This document shows positions 17,302 through 25,759 of a DNA stretch of 64,000 nucleotides, one piece after another. The notes under the pieces are model-generated. The model saw nothing but the letters and a program-made list of their open reading frames with translations, was not told the DNA's origin and searched no databases. Made by a program: the position numbers and the translations under genes. Source of the DNA: an uncultured Pseudomonadota bacterium. Lineage in GTDB: Bacteria > Myxococcota_A > Bradymonadia > Bradymonadales > Bradymonadaceae. The first letter of the stretch is position 1. Each line of letters opens with the position of its first letter. The stretch lies in NCBI GenBank assembly GCA_913057905.1, contig CAJXPB010000005.1, forward strand, positions 62,001-126,000. The letters are read 5' to 3'.

Positions 17302-18429
17302 TCAGCCGTGATACAGCCCGGCGAAGGTCCGCGTCAGAAGTTCCCGTGCCGGTTTGAAGTTCCGGAACTGCAACAACATGTCCATCGCCGGCGTGCGGAG
17401 ACTCTCCATCAGCGCGCGGCCTCCCGCCAGGCGCATCCCGAGCTTTTTTCGGACCCGACGTGTGTATGGTTTTAGGGCCTCGGCGGTCGGTTCCTCGCCG
17501 CGCTGCAACAGCGGACCCAGCACGCCGCCGGCTTCCCAGCCGCTCAACAACGCGTGGTAGATCCCCTCGGCGGTGGCCATGTCGGCGAGTTGGCCCGCCT
17601 CTCCACAGGCGAGGGTACTGTGTTTGACCAGTTTCTTGGCGTACCAACTCGTGCTGACGGGATGGCCGGTCAGTCGTCCCTGTTGGTCGGCGGCGTCGAG
17701 TCGGCCGTCGAGCCGGCGGTCGATAAACTGCTCGAAACGTTCCTTGACGTTCGGTCCTTCGTTGCCGGGGTCGTAGCAGATGCCGATGTTGACCCGGTCG
17801 TCGGTCTCGGGAAACACCCATCCGTAGTGAGGTTTGACCGACGTATCGAAGTATATCTCCACGACGTCGGATTGGTCTTCGAGCCCTTTCCACCACCCCA
17901 TGATCGTATGGAGGGTGCGGCCGGGCCGCTCTGCCCTCGAAAAGGTGCCGTTTGCACCGGAGCAGTCGACGACGGCGTCGACTTCGAGGGATCCGTCGCG
18001 GGTCTCGATGCCCTCGACGGGACCGTCGTCGCCACCGGATCGAACGATGTCCGAGACGTACACCTCGTCGCGCAGGTCGGCGCCCCGGGATTCGGCCTCT
18101 TGGGCGAGCAGGTAGTCGAATTCCTCGCGCAGGAAAATCGCCGTCTCGTGGTCGCCGCGCAGCTCGATGGGCTCGCCGTTGCTCCCGGCGATTTTGGCCC
18201 CAGCGATGGGATGGGCCTCTTTCCGTACGAGGTCCCCGACGCCCATGTCGTCGAGGAGTTTGAGCGTCCAGGGCGATAGACCGCTGCCGCAGGCTTTCTG
18301 CCGGGGCAGGGCGTATCGCTCCAGCATGACGACGTCGATGCCGGAGTGGCGCAACAGGCTCATGGCAGCGGCCGATCCGGCGGGGCCGGCACCGATGACC
18401 GCAACGCGGGAGGTCGAGTCGGATGACAT
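17302..18429 (-). CDS. geranylgeranyl reductase-family FAD-dependent oxidoreductase
   Basis: A 375-residue flavoprotein. The N-terminal Rossmann motif is VAVIGAGPAGSAAAMSLLRH, followed by the GGR-type PRQKACGSGLSPW motif with its characteristic Cys, an FAD-binding stretch (IFLREEFDYLLAQEAESRGA) and AGQLADMATAEGIYHALLSGWEAG near the C-terminus, equivalent to the GD-A-G..P segment of this family. Relatives saturate prenyl chains in archaeal lipids, chlorophyll or quinones. The start at 18429 places the Rossmann motif at the very N-terminus; longer in-frame starts have no support. It is 100 bases upstream of apgM and divergent from the Sel1 lipoprotein. The substrate is unknown; menaquinone or a membrane isoprenoid is plausible. 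Confidence 0.85.
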   Translation of the reverse strand: MSSDSTSRVAVIGAGPAGSAAAMSLLRHSGIDVVMLERYALPRQKACGSGLSPWTLKLLDDMGVGDLVRKEAHPIAGAKIAGSNGEPIELRGDHETAIFLREEFDYLLAQEAESRGADLRDEVYVSDIVRSGGDDGPVEGIETRDGSLEVDAVVDCSGANGTFSRAERPGRTLHTIMGWWKGLEDQSDVVEIYFDTSVKPHYGWVFPETDDRVNIGICYDPGNEGPNVKERFEQFIDRRLDGRLDAADQQGRLTGHPVSTSWYAKKLVKHSTLACGEAGQLADMATAEGIYHALLSGWEAGGVLGPLLQRGEEPTAEALKPYTRRVRKKLGMRLAGGRALMESLRTPAMDMLLQFRNFKPARELLTRTFAGLYHG

Positions 18430-18614
18430 CTGTAGAATCCGTTTGCTGACGGGAGGTTTCGCGGACGTGCGACCCGTGTACCAAGTTTGGTATTCCCTTA
18501 CAACGGTTTTCATGCCTGCGAGGGCGGCCAGCCCCGGGCTTCTGGTGGGATTCTGGGGGAGGTTGTGCATAATGAGAGACGTCGATTGTGCCAATTTCTG
18601 AATCCGGAGAAACG

Positions 18615-19730
18615 ATGTTGACGAAGACAAGTCGATTGGTGGCAGCCTGTGCGGCGTTGTGTCTGGCCGGTCTCGTGGGGTGTTCGACGCCCTCCGGAGC
18701 GTCCGGGGGCGCCGCCGGCAACCAGAGGGCGCAGGATGAAGCCACCGACGCCTCGAGCAGCCGTGTGCCCGAGATGTCGAACGAGGAGGCGGCGAGCGGG
18801 AAGGTCGGCGCGTTGAAGCGGCGCTGTCAGATGGCCGAAGCGAAGGCCTGCGCGAGTCTCGGCAGTCGTTACATCAGCGGCCGAGGGGTCGAACGAAATC
18901 TCGAAAAAGCCCGTGAGGCCTTCGCGAAAGCCTGTGACCAGCAGATGGGCGACGCGTGCTTCAACCTGGCGGTCATGGCCGAGAAAGGGCAGGGCGGGGA
19001 GCCAGACCCGATGCAGGCGGCTGAACTCTTCAAGAAGGGATGCTCACACGGGTCGGCCAACGCCTGCCACAACATCGGGTACATGTACGAGAATGGCGAG
19101 GCGGTCGAGCGGGATGTCGAAGAGGCTATCCGGTTTTATCGAAAGGGCTGCCAGGCCGGGAAGGGGGCATCCTGCACCAATGCCGGCGGCATCCGATACA
19201 GGGGGCAGGGCGCGGAGTCGGCCGACGGAAAAGACGGCGCAGATTGGTACCTCGAGGGATGCCGGCTCAAAGATGCAGTCGGGTGCTTCAACCTGGCCGT
19301 CATGGACCGGGACGGCGCGCTCGACAGCAACCTGGCGTCTCGGGCCCGGGACGTCCTGAGCAAGAGCTGCGGCAACCAGGTCTGGAAGGCCTGCACCGCG
19401 CTGGGCGAATTCAGACTACGCGGCAGCGGCGGCCCCAAGGAACTCGAGAAGGCGAGGCGAGCGTTCGGCAAGGCGTGTCAGCACGACCAGGGGACGGCAT
19501 GCGTGACCTTGGCGACGATGTGCCTGGCGGGCGAAGGTGGTCCGAAGGATCCGAAGCGAGCCGTCGAGCTGTTGCGCGACGGCTGCAGAATGGGGAGTGG
19601 CTCGGGGTGCGCCAACCTGGCGATCCTCTACGGACAGGGTCGGGCCGGTCTGGAGAAGTCTCAGCAAAAGGCCGAGCAGTTCTTCAAAAAAGCGTGTCAG
19701 CAAGGTTATGAGAAGGCTTGCAACAACTGA
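18615..19730 (+). CDS. Sel1-repeat (SLR), cysteine-rich lipoprotein
   Basis: A 371-residue exported protein with signal peptide and lipobox (LAGLVGC). From about residue 70 onward it consists of about eight Sel1-like repeats of 35-38 residues (ALKRRCQMAEAKACASLGSRY, AREAFAKACDQQMGDACFNL, AAELFKKGCSHGSANACHNI and so on). Each repeat carries a Cys pair about eight residues apart, like the Helicobacter cysteine-rich proteins (Hcp), where disulfides staple each helical hairpin. Such solenoids bind protein partners or peptidoglycan fragments. GGAGAAACG precedes the ATG at 18615. The next gene starts 19 bases later and is probably co-transcribed. Confidence 0.92.
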   Translation: MLTKTSRLVAACAALCLAGLVGCSTPSGASGGAAGNQRAQDEATDASSSRVPEMSNEEAASGKVGALKRRCQMAEAKACASLGSRYISGRGVERNLEKAREAFAKACDQQMGDACFNLAVMAEKGQGGEPDPMQAAELFKKGCSHGSANACHNIGYMYENGEAVERDVEEAIRFYRKGCQAGKGASCTNAGGIRYRGQGAESADGKDGADWYLEGCRLKDAVGCFNLAVMDRDGALDSNLASRARDVLSKSCGNQVWKACTALGEFRLRGSGGPKELEKARRAFGKACQHDQGTACVTLATMCLAGEGGPKDPKRAVELLRDGCRMGSGSGCANLAILYGQGRAGLEKSQQKAEQFFKKACQQGYEKACNN

Positions 19731-19749
19731 ACTTTAGAGGGAGGTCGCG

Positions 19750-20619
19750 ATGTCGGACCAAGAGACGACCGAGGGAAGTGGAAGTTCGTGGTGGAAATGG
19801 GCGCTCGGATGCGGTTGCGGTGGCGTGCTCCTGATCGTCTGCGCGGGCGGGCTCAGCCTGGGCGGCGGCATGTTCTATATGAGCAGCATGGTTCAGGACG
19901 TGGTCGACACCGAGGTTGCCACCGGGGAACAGGCCGAGCGCCGCACGGCGATCGTCGAGCAGAATCGGCTGAATCTCGACTTCTCGCAGCCGCTTCAGCC
20001 CGGGGAGGTCGAGGAATTTCGAGCGACCATCCGGGCGTGGAAATCCTCGGAGTCCGTCCAGGACGTGTTGGGCGTGGCTCAGAAAATGGATCAGAACTCC
20101 GATCAAAATGAAGGCCCGATCCAGACCATGCAGGCCCTCTACAACGTCTGGCGAGCGGGCACGGCGTTCAGCAAGGTCGGCAAGGCGTACCTCGATGCCA
20201 TCGAATCGACGGGCGGATTCGAGGCTTATTATGCCGACATGCTTCGGGTCGGGGCCGTGTTGGCCGCGGCCCATGAGGTGGCTTCTGGAGCGACCCTCGC
20301 CAACCCAGGGGCGCCGGCCTCCGACGACGTGGCGTCTCTGTTGTACAAGGAGCATTCTCGCGTCGAAGCCGCCTACGGGGACCGTCTCGACGAGTTGAAG
20401 GGGACGCCATTCAACCTGCGTCAGTTGGCGAATTCCGGAGACATCGGCGCATGGGCCCTCGCGCAATTGCCCGTCGAGTCGTACCGGGTCTGGTTCGAGA
20501 TGAGTCGGGACGAGCGCGAGACGCTCATCGAGCAGTTCGGCTACGCCATCGTCGGGGAGACGATCGCCTATCGCGGAACTCTCTTCTGGGTCGGCGTCGG
20601 CTCCAAAACCAAGGGTTGA
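19750..20619 (+). CDS. single-pass membrane-anchored protein, unknown function
   Basis: A 289-residue protein with a good GAGGGAGG Shine-Dalgarno. A short polar N-terminus is followed by Trp/Cys/Gly-rich residues (SSWWKWALGCGCGGVLLIV) forming one transmembrane helix at about residues 15-45. The rest is a mostly helical extracytoplasmic domain without recognised motifs (EEFRATIRAWKSSESVQDVL, SYRVWFEMSRDERETLIEQF). The Gly/Cys-rich helix start resembles anchored secreted proteins of myxobacteria-like lineages. It follows the Sel1 lipoprotein by 19 bases, suggesting the two work together at the envelope. I do not recognise the family. Confidence 0.75.
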   Translation: MSDQETTEGSGSSWWKWALGCGCGGVLLIVCAGGLSLGGGMFYMSSMVQDVVDTEVATGEQAERRTAIVEQNRLNLDFSQPLQPGEVEEFRATIRAWKSSESVQDVLGVAQKMDQNSDQNEGPIQTMQALYNVWRAGTAFSKVGKAYLDAIESTGGFEAYYADMLRVGAVLAAAHEVASGATLANPGAPASDDVASLLYKEHSRVEAAYGDRLDELKGTPFNLRQLANSGDIGAWALAQLPVESYRVWFEMSRDERETLIEQFGYAIVGETIAYRGTLFWVGVGSKTKG

Positions 20620-20646
20620 ACTCCCGAGCCGTAACGGGTGGACGGC

Positions 20647-21714
20647 TTAGAGAACCGCCTGCAGTTGCAGGTAGGCCGCGTGGCCCAGGTCGCCGCGCGT
20701 CTCGAGCCGATAGTTGAAGGTCGAAACCAGGTTTGAGTCGAGCCAGTAGATGTTGGCTCCGACGGTCATTCGGTGGGTTTCCTCGTAGGTCCGCACCGGT
20801 GTCTGACCGGTGGGCACGTTCGTCTCGTGGCCGGTCAGGTAGTCGTAGCCAATCAGCGGCTCGACGTTGATGGCCTCCTTCGCGCCGATTCGATAGCCGA
20901 AGTGCGAATAGAACGCGAGGGGAGTCTCGTCGGTGTCGACGGCATCGAAGACCGCTAGGGCTTCGGCGTGGGCGTTGATGCGACCTTCGTCGTACATCAG
21001 TGCGACGTCGGCCGTCTGATTGAACGGCTCTGGCCGTCGCCCCTGCGGATCTCCGCCGACGTCGTTTTCTTCGAAGATGACTTGACCGTAGGAGGCATGG
21101 ATGTCGAGCCCGAATCCCAGTTCCAAGAGGGCTCGCGCCGTCAGGAATTGACCCTGCGGATCGGAGAAGGTTCGGTTGGCTGGGTTGAACATCCCGACTT
21201 GCCCGGTAAAGGCGAGCGGCCCGTCTTCATCGTCGCCCAACTTGACTCGGACGTCCCCGCCGATGCGTCGGCCGGGGATCAATCCGCGAAGCAGAGCCCG
21301 GTCGACCATGATGAGGTCGGTCGAGGAGAGATCATACTCGGCCGAGATCGGGGTTTTGTATCGGCCCACGCGAAAGTGAATCGGGTCGGCGATCGACAGC
21401 CTCGCAAGGGCGTCCTTCAGGACGACCGTACCACTGGCACCGCCAACTTGGATCTTCAGGGAACCGACATCCTCCCATGCCGCCTCTCCCTTGATGCGGG
21501 CCTTCGACACTTGGAAACCGTAGTCGAGATCGGCCGATCCTCCTTGGTCCCTGACCCCGACCTCCGCCTGGCCGAAGAAGGTCAGGGACAGCTCATAGGC
21601 GTCCTCCTCCTCTGCGATCTGAAGGGCCTCGGCTCGTTGGCCCACCAGCATCGTCCCAATGCTGAAGACGCAGAATACGATCGGCAGGACCCATGAAAAA
21701 CGACGATGTTGCAT
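20647..21714 (-). CDS. outer-membrane porin (phosphate-selective porin O/P-like)
   Basis: A 355-residue outer-membrane beta-barrel. The start at 21714 has GAGG eight bases upstream; the signal peptide is about 31 residues long and ends near GQRAEALQ. The mature part alternates short amphipathic strands. Typical porin O/P segments are QVSKARIKGEAAWEDVGSLK, IHFRVGRYKTPISAEYDLSS and IDRALLRGLIPGRRIGGDVR-like strands (here DRALLRGLIPGRRIGGDV). It ends in a hydrophobic/aromatic strand (HAAYLQLQAVL), although the last residue is Leu rather than the usual Phe. The porin is divergent from the cyclase gene and convergent with the membrane-anchored protein upstream. The solute is unknown. Confidence 0.82.
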   Translation of the reverse strand: MQHRRFSWVLPIVFCVFSIGTMLVGQRAEALQIAEEEDAYELSLTFFGQAEVGVRDQGGSADLDYGFQVSKARIKGEAAWEDVGSLKIQVGGASGTVVLKDALARLSIADPIHFRVGRYKTPISAEYDLSSTDLIMVDRALLRGLIPGRRIGGDVRVKLGDDEDGPLAFTGQVGMFNPANRTFSDPQGQFLTARALLELGFGLDIHASYGQVIFEENDVGGDPQGRRPEPFNQTADVALMYDEGRINAHAEALAVFDAVDTDETPLAFYSHFGYRIGAKEAINVEPLIGYDYLTGHETNVPTGQTPVRTYEETHRMTVGANIYWLDSNLVSTFNYRLETRGDLGHAAYLQLQAVL

Positions 21715-21934
21715 ATGTGATACCTCAGTCCGGGAAACCATCCAGTCAATCGAGCGTCGCCGGGATGTCACATGGACGTTCGATAATTGTCAAATGATGG
21801 CGCGGGTATCGGTCGAGCCGATACGACCATGGATGTTTACTTTAGGATTCACCTTTTCAGTCGAAAGAGTGAATGGTAGCTGCTCGCAGACGATGGCTGA
21901 CCTCTGCTCAAACCTTCAGACGCCCTCGCATCCC

Positions 21935-23215
21935 ATGAACACGAACGAGCCCAAAACTGCCCACTGGCAGGTCATGAACGCGGTACCCGACGGCATCGTC
22001 GTCGTCGATGCCGATGGAATCGTCACGTTTTGCAACAATGCGGCGAAATCTATCTTCGGGTGGGAACCGGCTGATCTCGTCGGGGAATCGATCGAGGTTC
22101 TGCTGCCGAAAGAGGATTGTTCCAACTACAGGGGGTGCCGACGAGACTACGCCGATGATCCGCGGCGTGGTCCGATGGATGAGGGCTTGGAAGTCCGGGC
22201 GCTCCGCCGCGACGGGTCGACATTTCCGGCGGAAGTCAGTCTGAACCCGGTCGAGACGGAGGCGGGCCAGCGCATCGTGGCGGCCGTCCGGGACACCTCG
22301 CGGCGCCGGGCCCTGGAGGAAGCCTTGCAGAAGCGCGAATCGCAGTTTCGCTCTCTGTTTCGCAATGCCCGAGACGGCGTTTACATCTCGGGTGTCGACG
22401 GCGAGATCCACGACATGAATCCTGCCGGCCTGGCGATGTTCGGCTACGATCGCGAGGCGATGATCGGGATGGACGCCAGGGAACTGTACGTCGATGCGGG
22501 CGACCGAAAACGATTCAAGCAGGAGGTGGATCGCCACGATGGCGTGTCCGATTTTCTGGTTCGGCTCGAGCGAAAGGATGGTTCCCATTTTTACGGGAAA
22601 ATCACCGCGTCGGTGGAGCGTGGATCGGACGGGCAGCCCGTACTGTATCAGGGGATTTTGCGTGACGTCACCGACGAGTTCCGCGATCGAGAGCGGCTCA
22701 GACACGAGGCGACCCACGATTGGCTGACCGATCTGCCGAATCGGGCCAAGTTTCGAGACCGCCTCCAGGAGGTGATCGAGCGCGTGCGCCAGGACGGGCA
22801 GCGTGCGGCGTTGTTGTTTCTGGACCTGGACGATTTCAAGTCGATCAACGACGAGCTTGGCCACGGAGTCGGCGACGAAGTTCTGCAGATTGCGGCACGG
22901 AGGCTACACAATGCCGTACGCCGGGACGACTTAGTCGCTCGGTTCGGGGGCGACGAGTTCGTCGTGTTGCTGGAGGGAATCGAGGGGGCCGACAAGGCCC
23001 GCGAGACGGCCGACCGGATCACACATCAGTTCAGAGAGCCCCTCGAGATCGATGGGGTGACGCTTCAGTTGACCGCCAGTGTGGGGATCGCGGTCGTCTC
23101 CGATCCGGAGCAGACGGCCGACCGACTCATCGAGGCCGCCGACCGGATGATGTACGAAGCCAAAGAGGGGCCGCCGGATGCGGCCAAGATCGCCGTGGCC
23201 GTCGATCCCGACTGA
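21935..23215 (+). CDS. PAS-PAS-GGDEF diguanylate cyclase
   Basis: A 426-residue cytosolic sensor. The first PAS domain spans about 10-120 (VMNAVPDGIVVVDADGIVTF), the second about 130-250 (FRSLFRNARDGVYISGVDGE) and the GGDEF domain about 258-420, with the catalytic loop GGDEF at 338-342. A product-inhibition I-site (RRDD, five residues before GGDEF) is intact, so it should make cyclic di-GMP and be feedback-regulated. There are no membrane helices. The start is uncertain: no clear Shine-Dalgarno precedes 21935, and in-frame ATGs exist at 21893 and further upstream. The 220-base divergent region is shared with the porin gene. Confidence 0.93.
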   Translation: MNTNEPKTAHWQVMNAVPDGIVVVDADGIVTFCNNAAKSIFGWEPADLVGESIEVLLPKEDCSNYRGCRRDYADDPRRGPMDEGLEVRALRRDGSTFPAEVSLNPVETEAGQRIVAAVRDTSRRRALEEALQKRESQFRSLFRNARDGVYISGVDGEIHDMNPAGLAMFGYDREAMIGMDARELYVDAGDRKRFKQEVDRHDGVSDFLVRLERKDGSHFYGKITASVERGSDGQPVLYQGILRDVTDEFRDRERLRHEATHDWLTDLPNRAKFRDRLQEVIERVRQDGQRAALLFLDLDDFKSINDELGHGVGDEVLQIAARRLHNAVRRDDLVARFGGDEFVVLLEGIEGADKARETADRITHQFREPLEIDGVTLQLTASVGIAVVSDPEQTADRLIEAADRMMYEAKEGPPDAAKIAVAVDPD

Positions 23216-23218
23216 CAT

Positions 23219-23830
23219 TCATCCGGTCCATCCGACCCGGCCTTCGAACAGCGCGTCATTGAAGGGTTCGGCGATCTCCGTGCTGGGTCCCATGACCTTG
23301 ATGATGACGATGTGTCGGCCGTCGACGAGTACGTTGTTAAAGACCGTCCCATCGTCGGTTTCGATCAGGTAGCTAGCCCCCTGGGCGTTGGCGACCTCCA
23401 GCGCGGAGCGTCCCTGAAAAGCGTCCTTGTGTTTGAGCTTCATGCCGCGGACGAGATCGTGTTGGAACTGAGCGGGGTCGAAGTCCTTCGATGACGTCCG
23501 GCATGCGACGTCGACGGTCAGCCCGCGTTGCCTCGATTCGTATCGGGCCTTCGGCGCCAGTCGCCCCGATTCCGGCGGCGGAACGGCTTTGAAGTCGACG
23601 GGGAGATCCAGCGTCACCGGACAGTCGTTGATCTGGCCGGATGGCTTCGTCTGCCCTTTGGCTCCGTCGGGGGTCTCGGAGCTCGGTTGTTCGGGGGCCG
23701 AAGCGCCCGCCTTCTCGGAGGTTGCCTCCGAGGGTTGGGGATTGGACCCCAGAAACAGGTAGCCACCGTAGCCCAGGATGGCCAGAACGACGACGAGCAT
23801 GAGGGTTGTGAGGATGCGATCTGTACCCAT
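23219..23830 (-). CDS. membrane-anchored periplasmic protein, unknown function
   Basis: A 203-residue protein with an N-terminal transmembrane helix or uncleaved signal (ILTTLMLVVVLAILGYGGYLFL). A Ser/Pro/Glu-rich linker follows (about residues 30-65), then a compact alpha/beta domain with two Cys residues (NDCPVTLDLP and VDVACRT) that could form a disulfide. C-terminal segments LVDGRHIVIIKVMGPS and PFNDALFEGRVGW are well ordered, but no family is recognised. It ends 3 bases from the convergent cyclase gene. Confidence 0.7.
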   Translation of the reverse strand: MGTDRILTTLMLVVVLAILGYGGYLFLGSNPQPSEATSEKAGASAPEQPSSETPDGAKGQTKPSGQINDCPVTLDLPVDFKAVPPPESGRLAPKARYESRQRGLTVDVACRTSSKDFDPAQFQHDLVRGMKLKHKDAFQGRSALEVANAQGASYLIETDDGTVFNNVLVDGRHIVIIKVMGPSTEIAEPFNDALFEGRVGWTG

Positions 23831-23940
23831 GAAGGCCTCGGTCAGGTCTGATCGGGATGATTCGATTCACACGTTCGGCGCAAGGGTGCCAGTTTATCGG
23901 CTCAAATCCCAATGCGGTGTCGAAACGAGCAGTCGCCGAG

Positions 23941-24585
23941 TCAGCGGCTCCGATTCGACAGCACATTTCGATGTCGAATGTCGAAGCCGTCGATGGCGGC
24001 ATTGTCGGGTGGGCTGCCCGGGAAAATCGTGTCGGGCATCCCCCAGATCATCGTATCGCGCGGGTTTCCGTGAGCGTCGGTCCCCGCTTTTTGGAGCGTA
24101 CCCTCGTGTTTGAAGCCGAGCTTTTCGGGGATCGCCGCGCTCGCCGTGTTGTCCGGGGCGCATCGGATCTCGACGCGGTGGACGGCCTGGATCTCGAAGG
24201 CGACCTGGGTGAGTGCTGCCGTCGATTCAGTGGCGTACCCGCGGCCGGTGTGGGAAGACCGGATCCAGTAGCCGATCTCTCGCACCCCGGTCCCTCGCCC
24301 GGTGTGCAGGCCGGTCCCTCCGACGACGGTTTCGTCGTCGGTATCGAAGATGCCGAAGATGAAGTCGCGGTCATCGTCGAAGGCCGAGCGGGCCTCGCGG
24401 ATGAAGGCGAGTTTCTCGTCGGGTGACTGAGGCTCGTCGTGGGCCCAGGGCATCCACTCCCGCAGTTCGTCCAGACTGTCGCGGATCGCCGCACACAGTT
24501 CTTCGACGTCGCCGGGCTGCCAGCAGCGCAGCACCAGCCGCTCGGTTTCCACACGGTAGACGGTCGGATTGTCTTGTCGGGGCAT
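23941..24585 (-). CDS. GNAT acetyltransferase, RimJ/RimL-like
   Basis: A 214-residue cytosolic N-acetyltransferase. RimJ/L features: VETERLVLRCWQPGDVEELC at the start, LREWMPWAHDEP (the WMPW motif), VVGGTGLHTGRG, REIGYWIRSSHTGRGYATES (acetyl-CoA-binding Q/RxxGxG/A region) and RCAPDNTASAAIPEKLGFKHEG. Enzymes of this type acetylate ribosomal-protein N-termini or small molecules. The C-terminus extends about 20 residues beyond the domain. It is divergent from the Arg/His-rich secreted protein. Confidence 0.9.
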   Translation of the reverse strand: MPRQDNPTVYRVETERLVLRCWQPGDVEELCAAIRDSLDELREWMPWAHDEPQSPDEKLAFIREARSAFDDDRDFIFGIFDTDDETVVGGTGLHTGRGTGVREIGYWIRSSHTGRGYATESTAALTQVAFEIQAVHRVEIRCAPDNTASAAIPEKLGFKHEGTLQKAGTDAHGNPRDTMIWGMPDTIFPGSPPDNAAIDGFDIRHRNVLSNRSR

Positions 24586-24745
24586 CGTTTTTCCTCCTGA
24601 GTTGACCGGGTACTCGTCTCTTCAGTTTGTCATGTTTGATGCTCGTGTACACGGTCCGCATCGGTTTCCGGGATGAATAAACCGACGCCGGCGCCCGTCT
24701 ACGGACTGGAAAGCGGAGTGACTCGTCATCCCCTCGAGGTGCATC

Positions 24746-25726
24746 ATGAGAGCCGTGAGCCGAAAACTGATGGTCCCCCTTGCGACGGTCCTGTTCGGGG
24801 TCGTGTTCGCTGCCGATCCGAAGCCGGCGGCCGCCACTCACCCGGACGTCGATGTGAATGTCGAACATCTCTGGGTCTCGCACCAGGGAGGCAACTACGT
24901 CCTGGACTACGAGTTCGCCGATCGTGGGTGGGAGTCGCGTATGCAGGGGGAACGGTTTTACGTGAATCTGTATCTTCCGGGGGCCGGAAATCAGTACCGC
25001 ATGCGCCATGCGGTCCCGGTACGGAGTCATACCGGGACCATTCGGTTTCCGGCGCACCTCCCCTACCGCGCCGGCTGGAAGGTCGGGATCGGGTTTGTCA
25101 TCGTCGATTCCGGTTCGACGGTGCGTTCGGGCTGGGTCGTCCGGTCTCCGAATATCGTCCGGGTCCATCAGACCCGTTATCGCGGCCGGGGACCGTCGGT
25201 CCATTTTCGGCTGAACTACCACGATCGATTGAACCGCTACGCCTGGTTTGGCGCCCAGTTCGGCTTCCGCATCGGTACGCATCACGGAAGTCAGCACCAT
25301 CGATATCGGTCGTACCGACAAAAACCGGTGATTATTCACCGGGAGACCCATCGCAGTTCCAGACACCACCGGCCGTACTACCGTCGCAGCTACGACGACG
25401 GATGGCGCGACGACGACTGGCGACGCCGGTCGGAGCCGAGCAAGCGTTGGCGATATCGGGCGGATGATGACGACGACTGGAGACACCGAAGATACCGACA
25501 TCGGGGTGCAGATGGGTGGAAGCACCGCGGGTTCGGTCGCGACCACGATCGGGGGCGAAGACACCATCGATTCGACCGACACGACCGCTGGGACCGGGAT
25601 GGCGATCGATTCGACCGACACGACGGTCGAAGTCACCGCAATCGTGGAGAGCGCCATCGCCGAGACGACGAGGTCCGGACCCGAAAACACCATCGACAGC
25701 GCGGCCACCAACGGGACGACGACTGA
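24746..25726 (+). CDS. secreted protein with Arg/His/Asp-rich low-complexity C-terminus
   Basis: A 326-residue exported protein. The signal peptide ends around PKPAAA. Residues about 32-140 form a beta-rich domain (VNVEHLWVSHQGGNYVLDYE, FYVNLYLPGAGNQYRMRHAV, IRFPAHLPYRAGWKVGIGFV). From about residue 180 to the end it is dominated by Arg, His and Asp/Trp clusters (RYRSYRQKPVIIHRETHRSS, HHRFDRHDRWDRDGDRFDRH). That composition is opposite to the acidic bias of neighbouring proteins and suggests metal, polyanion or nucleic-acid binding outside the cell. Codon use stays GC-rich and the frame is open throughout, so it is not a frameshift artefact. No family is recognised. Confidence 0.72.
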   Translation: MRAVSRKLMVPLATVLFGVVFAADPKPAAATHPDVDVNVEHLWVSHQGGNYVLDYEFADRGWESRMQGERFYVNLYLPGAGNQYRMRHAVPVRSHTGTIRFPAHLPYRAGWKVGIGFVIVDSGSTVRSGWVVRSPNIVRVHQTRYRGRGPSVHFRLNYHDRLNRYAWFGAQFGFRIGTHHGSQHHRYRSYRQKPVIIHRETHRSSRHHRPYYRRSYDDGWRDDDWRRRSEPSKRWRYRADDDDDWRHRRYRHRGADGWKHRGFGRDHDRGRRHHRFDRHDRWDRDGDRFDRHDGRSHRNRGERHRRDDEVRTRKHHRQRGHQRDDD

Positions 25727-25759
25727 GGGTGTCCCGGCTACGAGCCGACCGGCCAGCAG

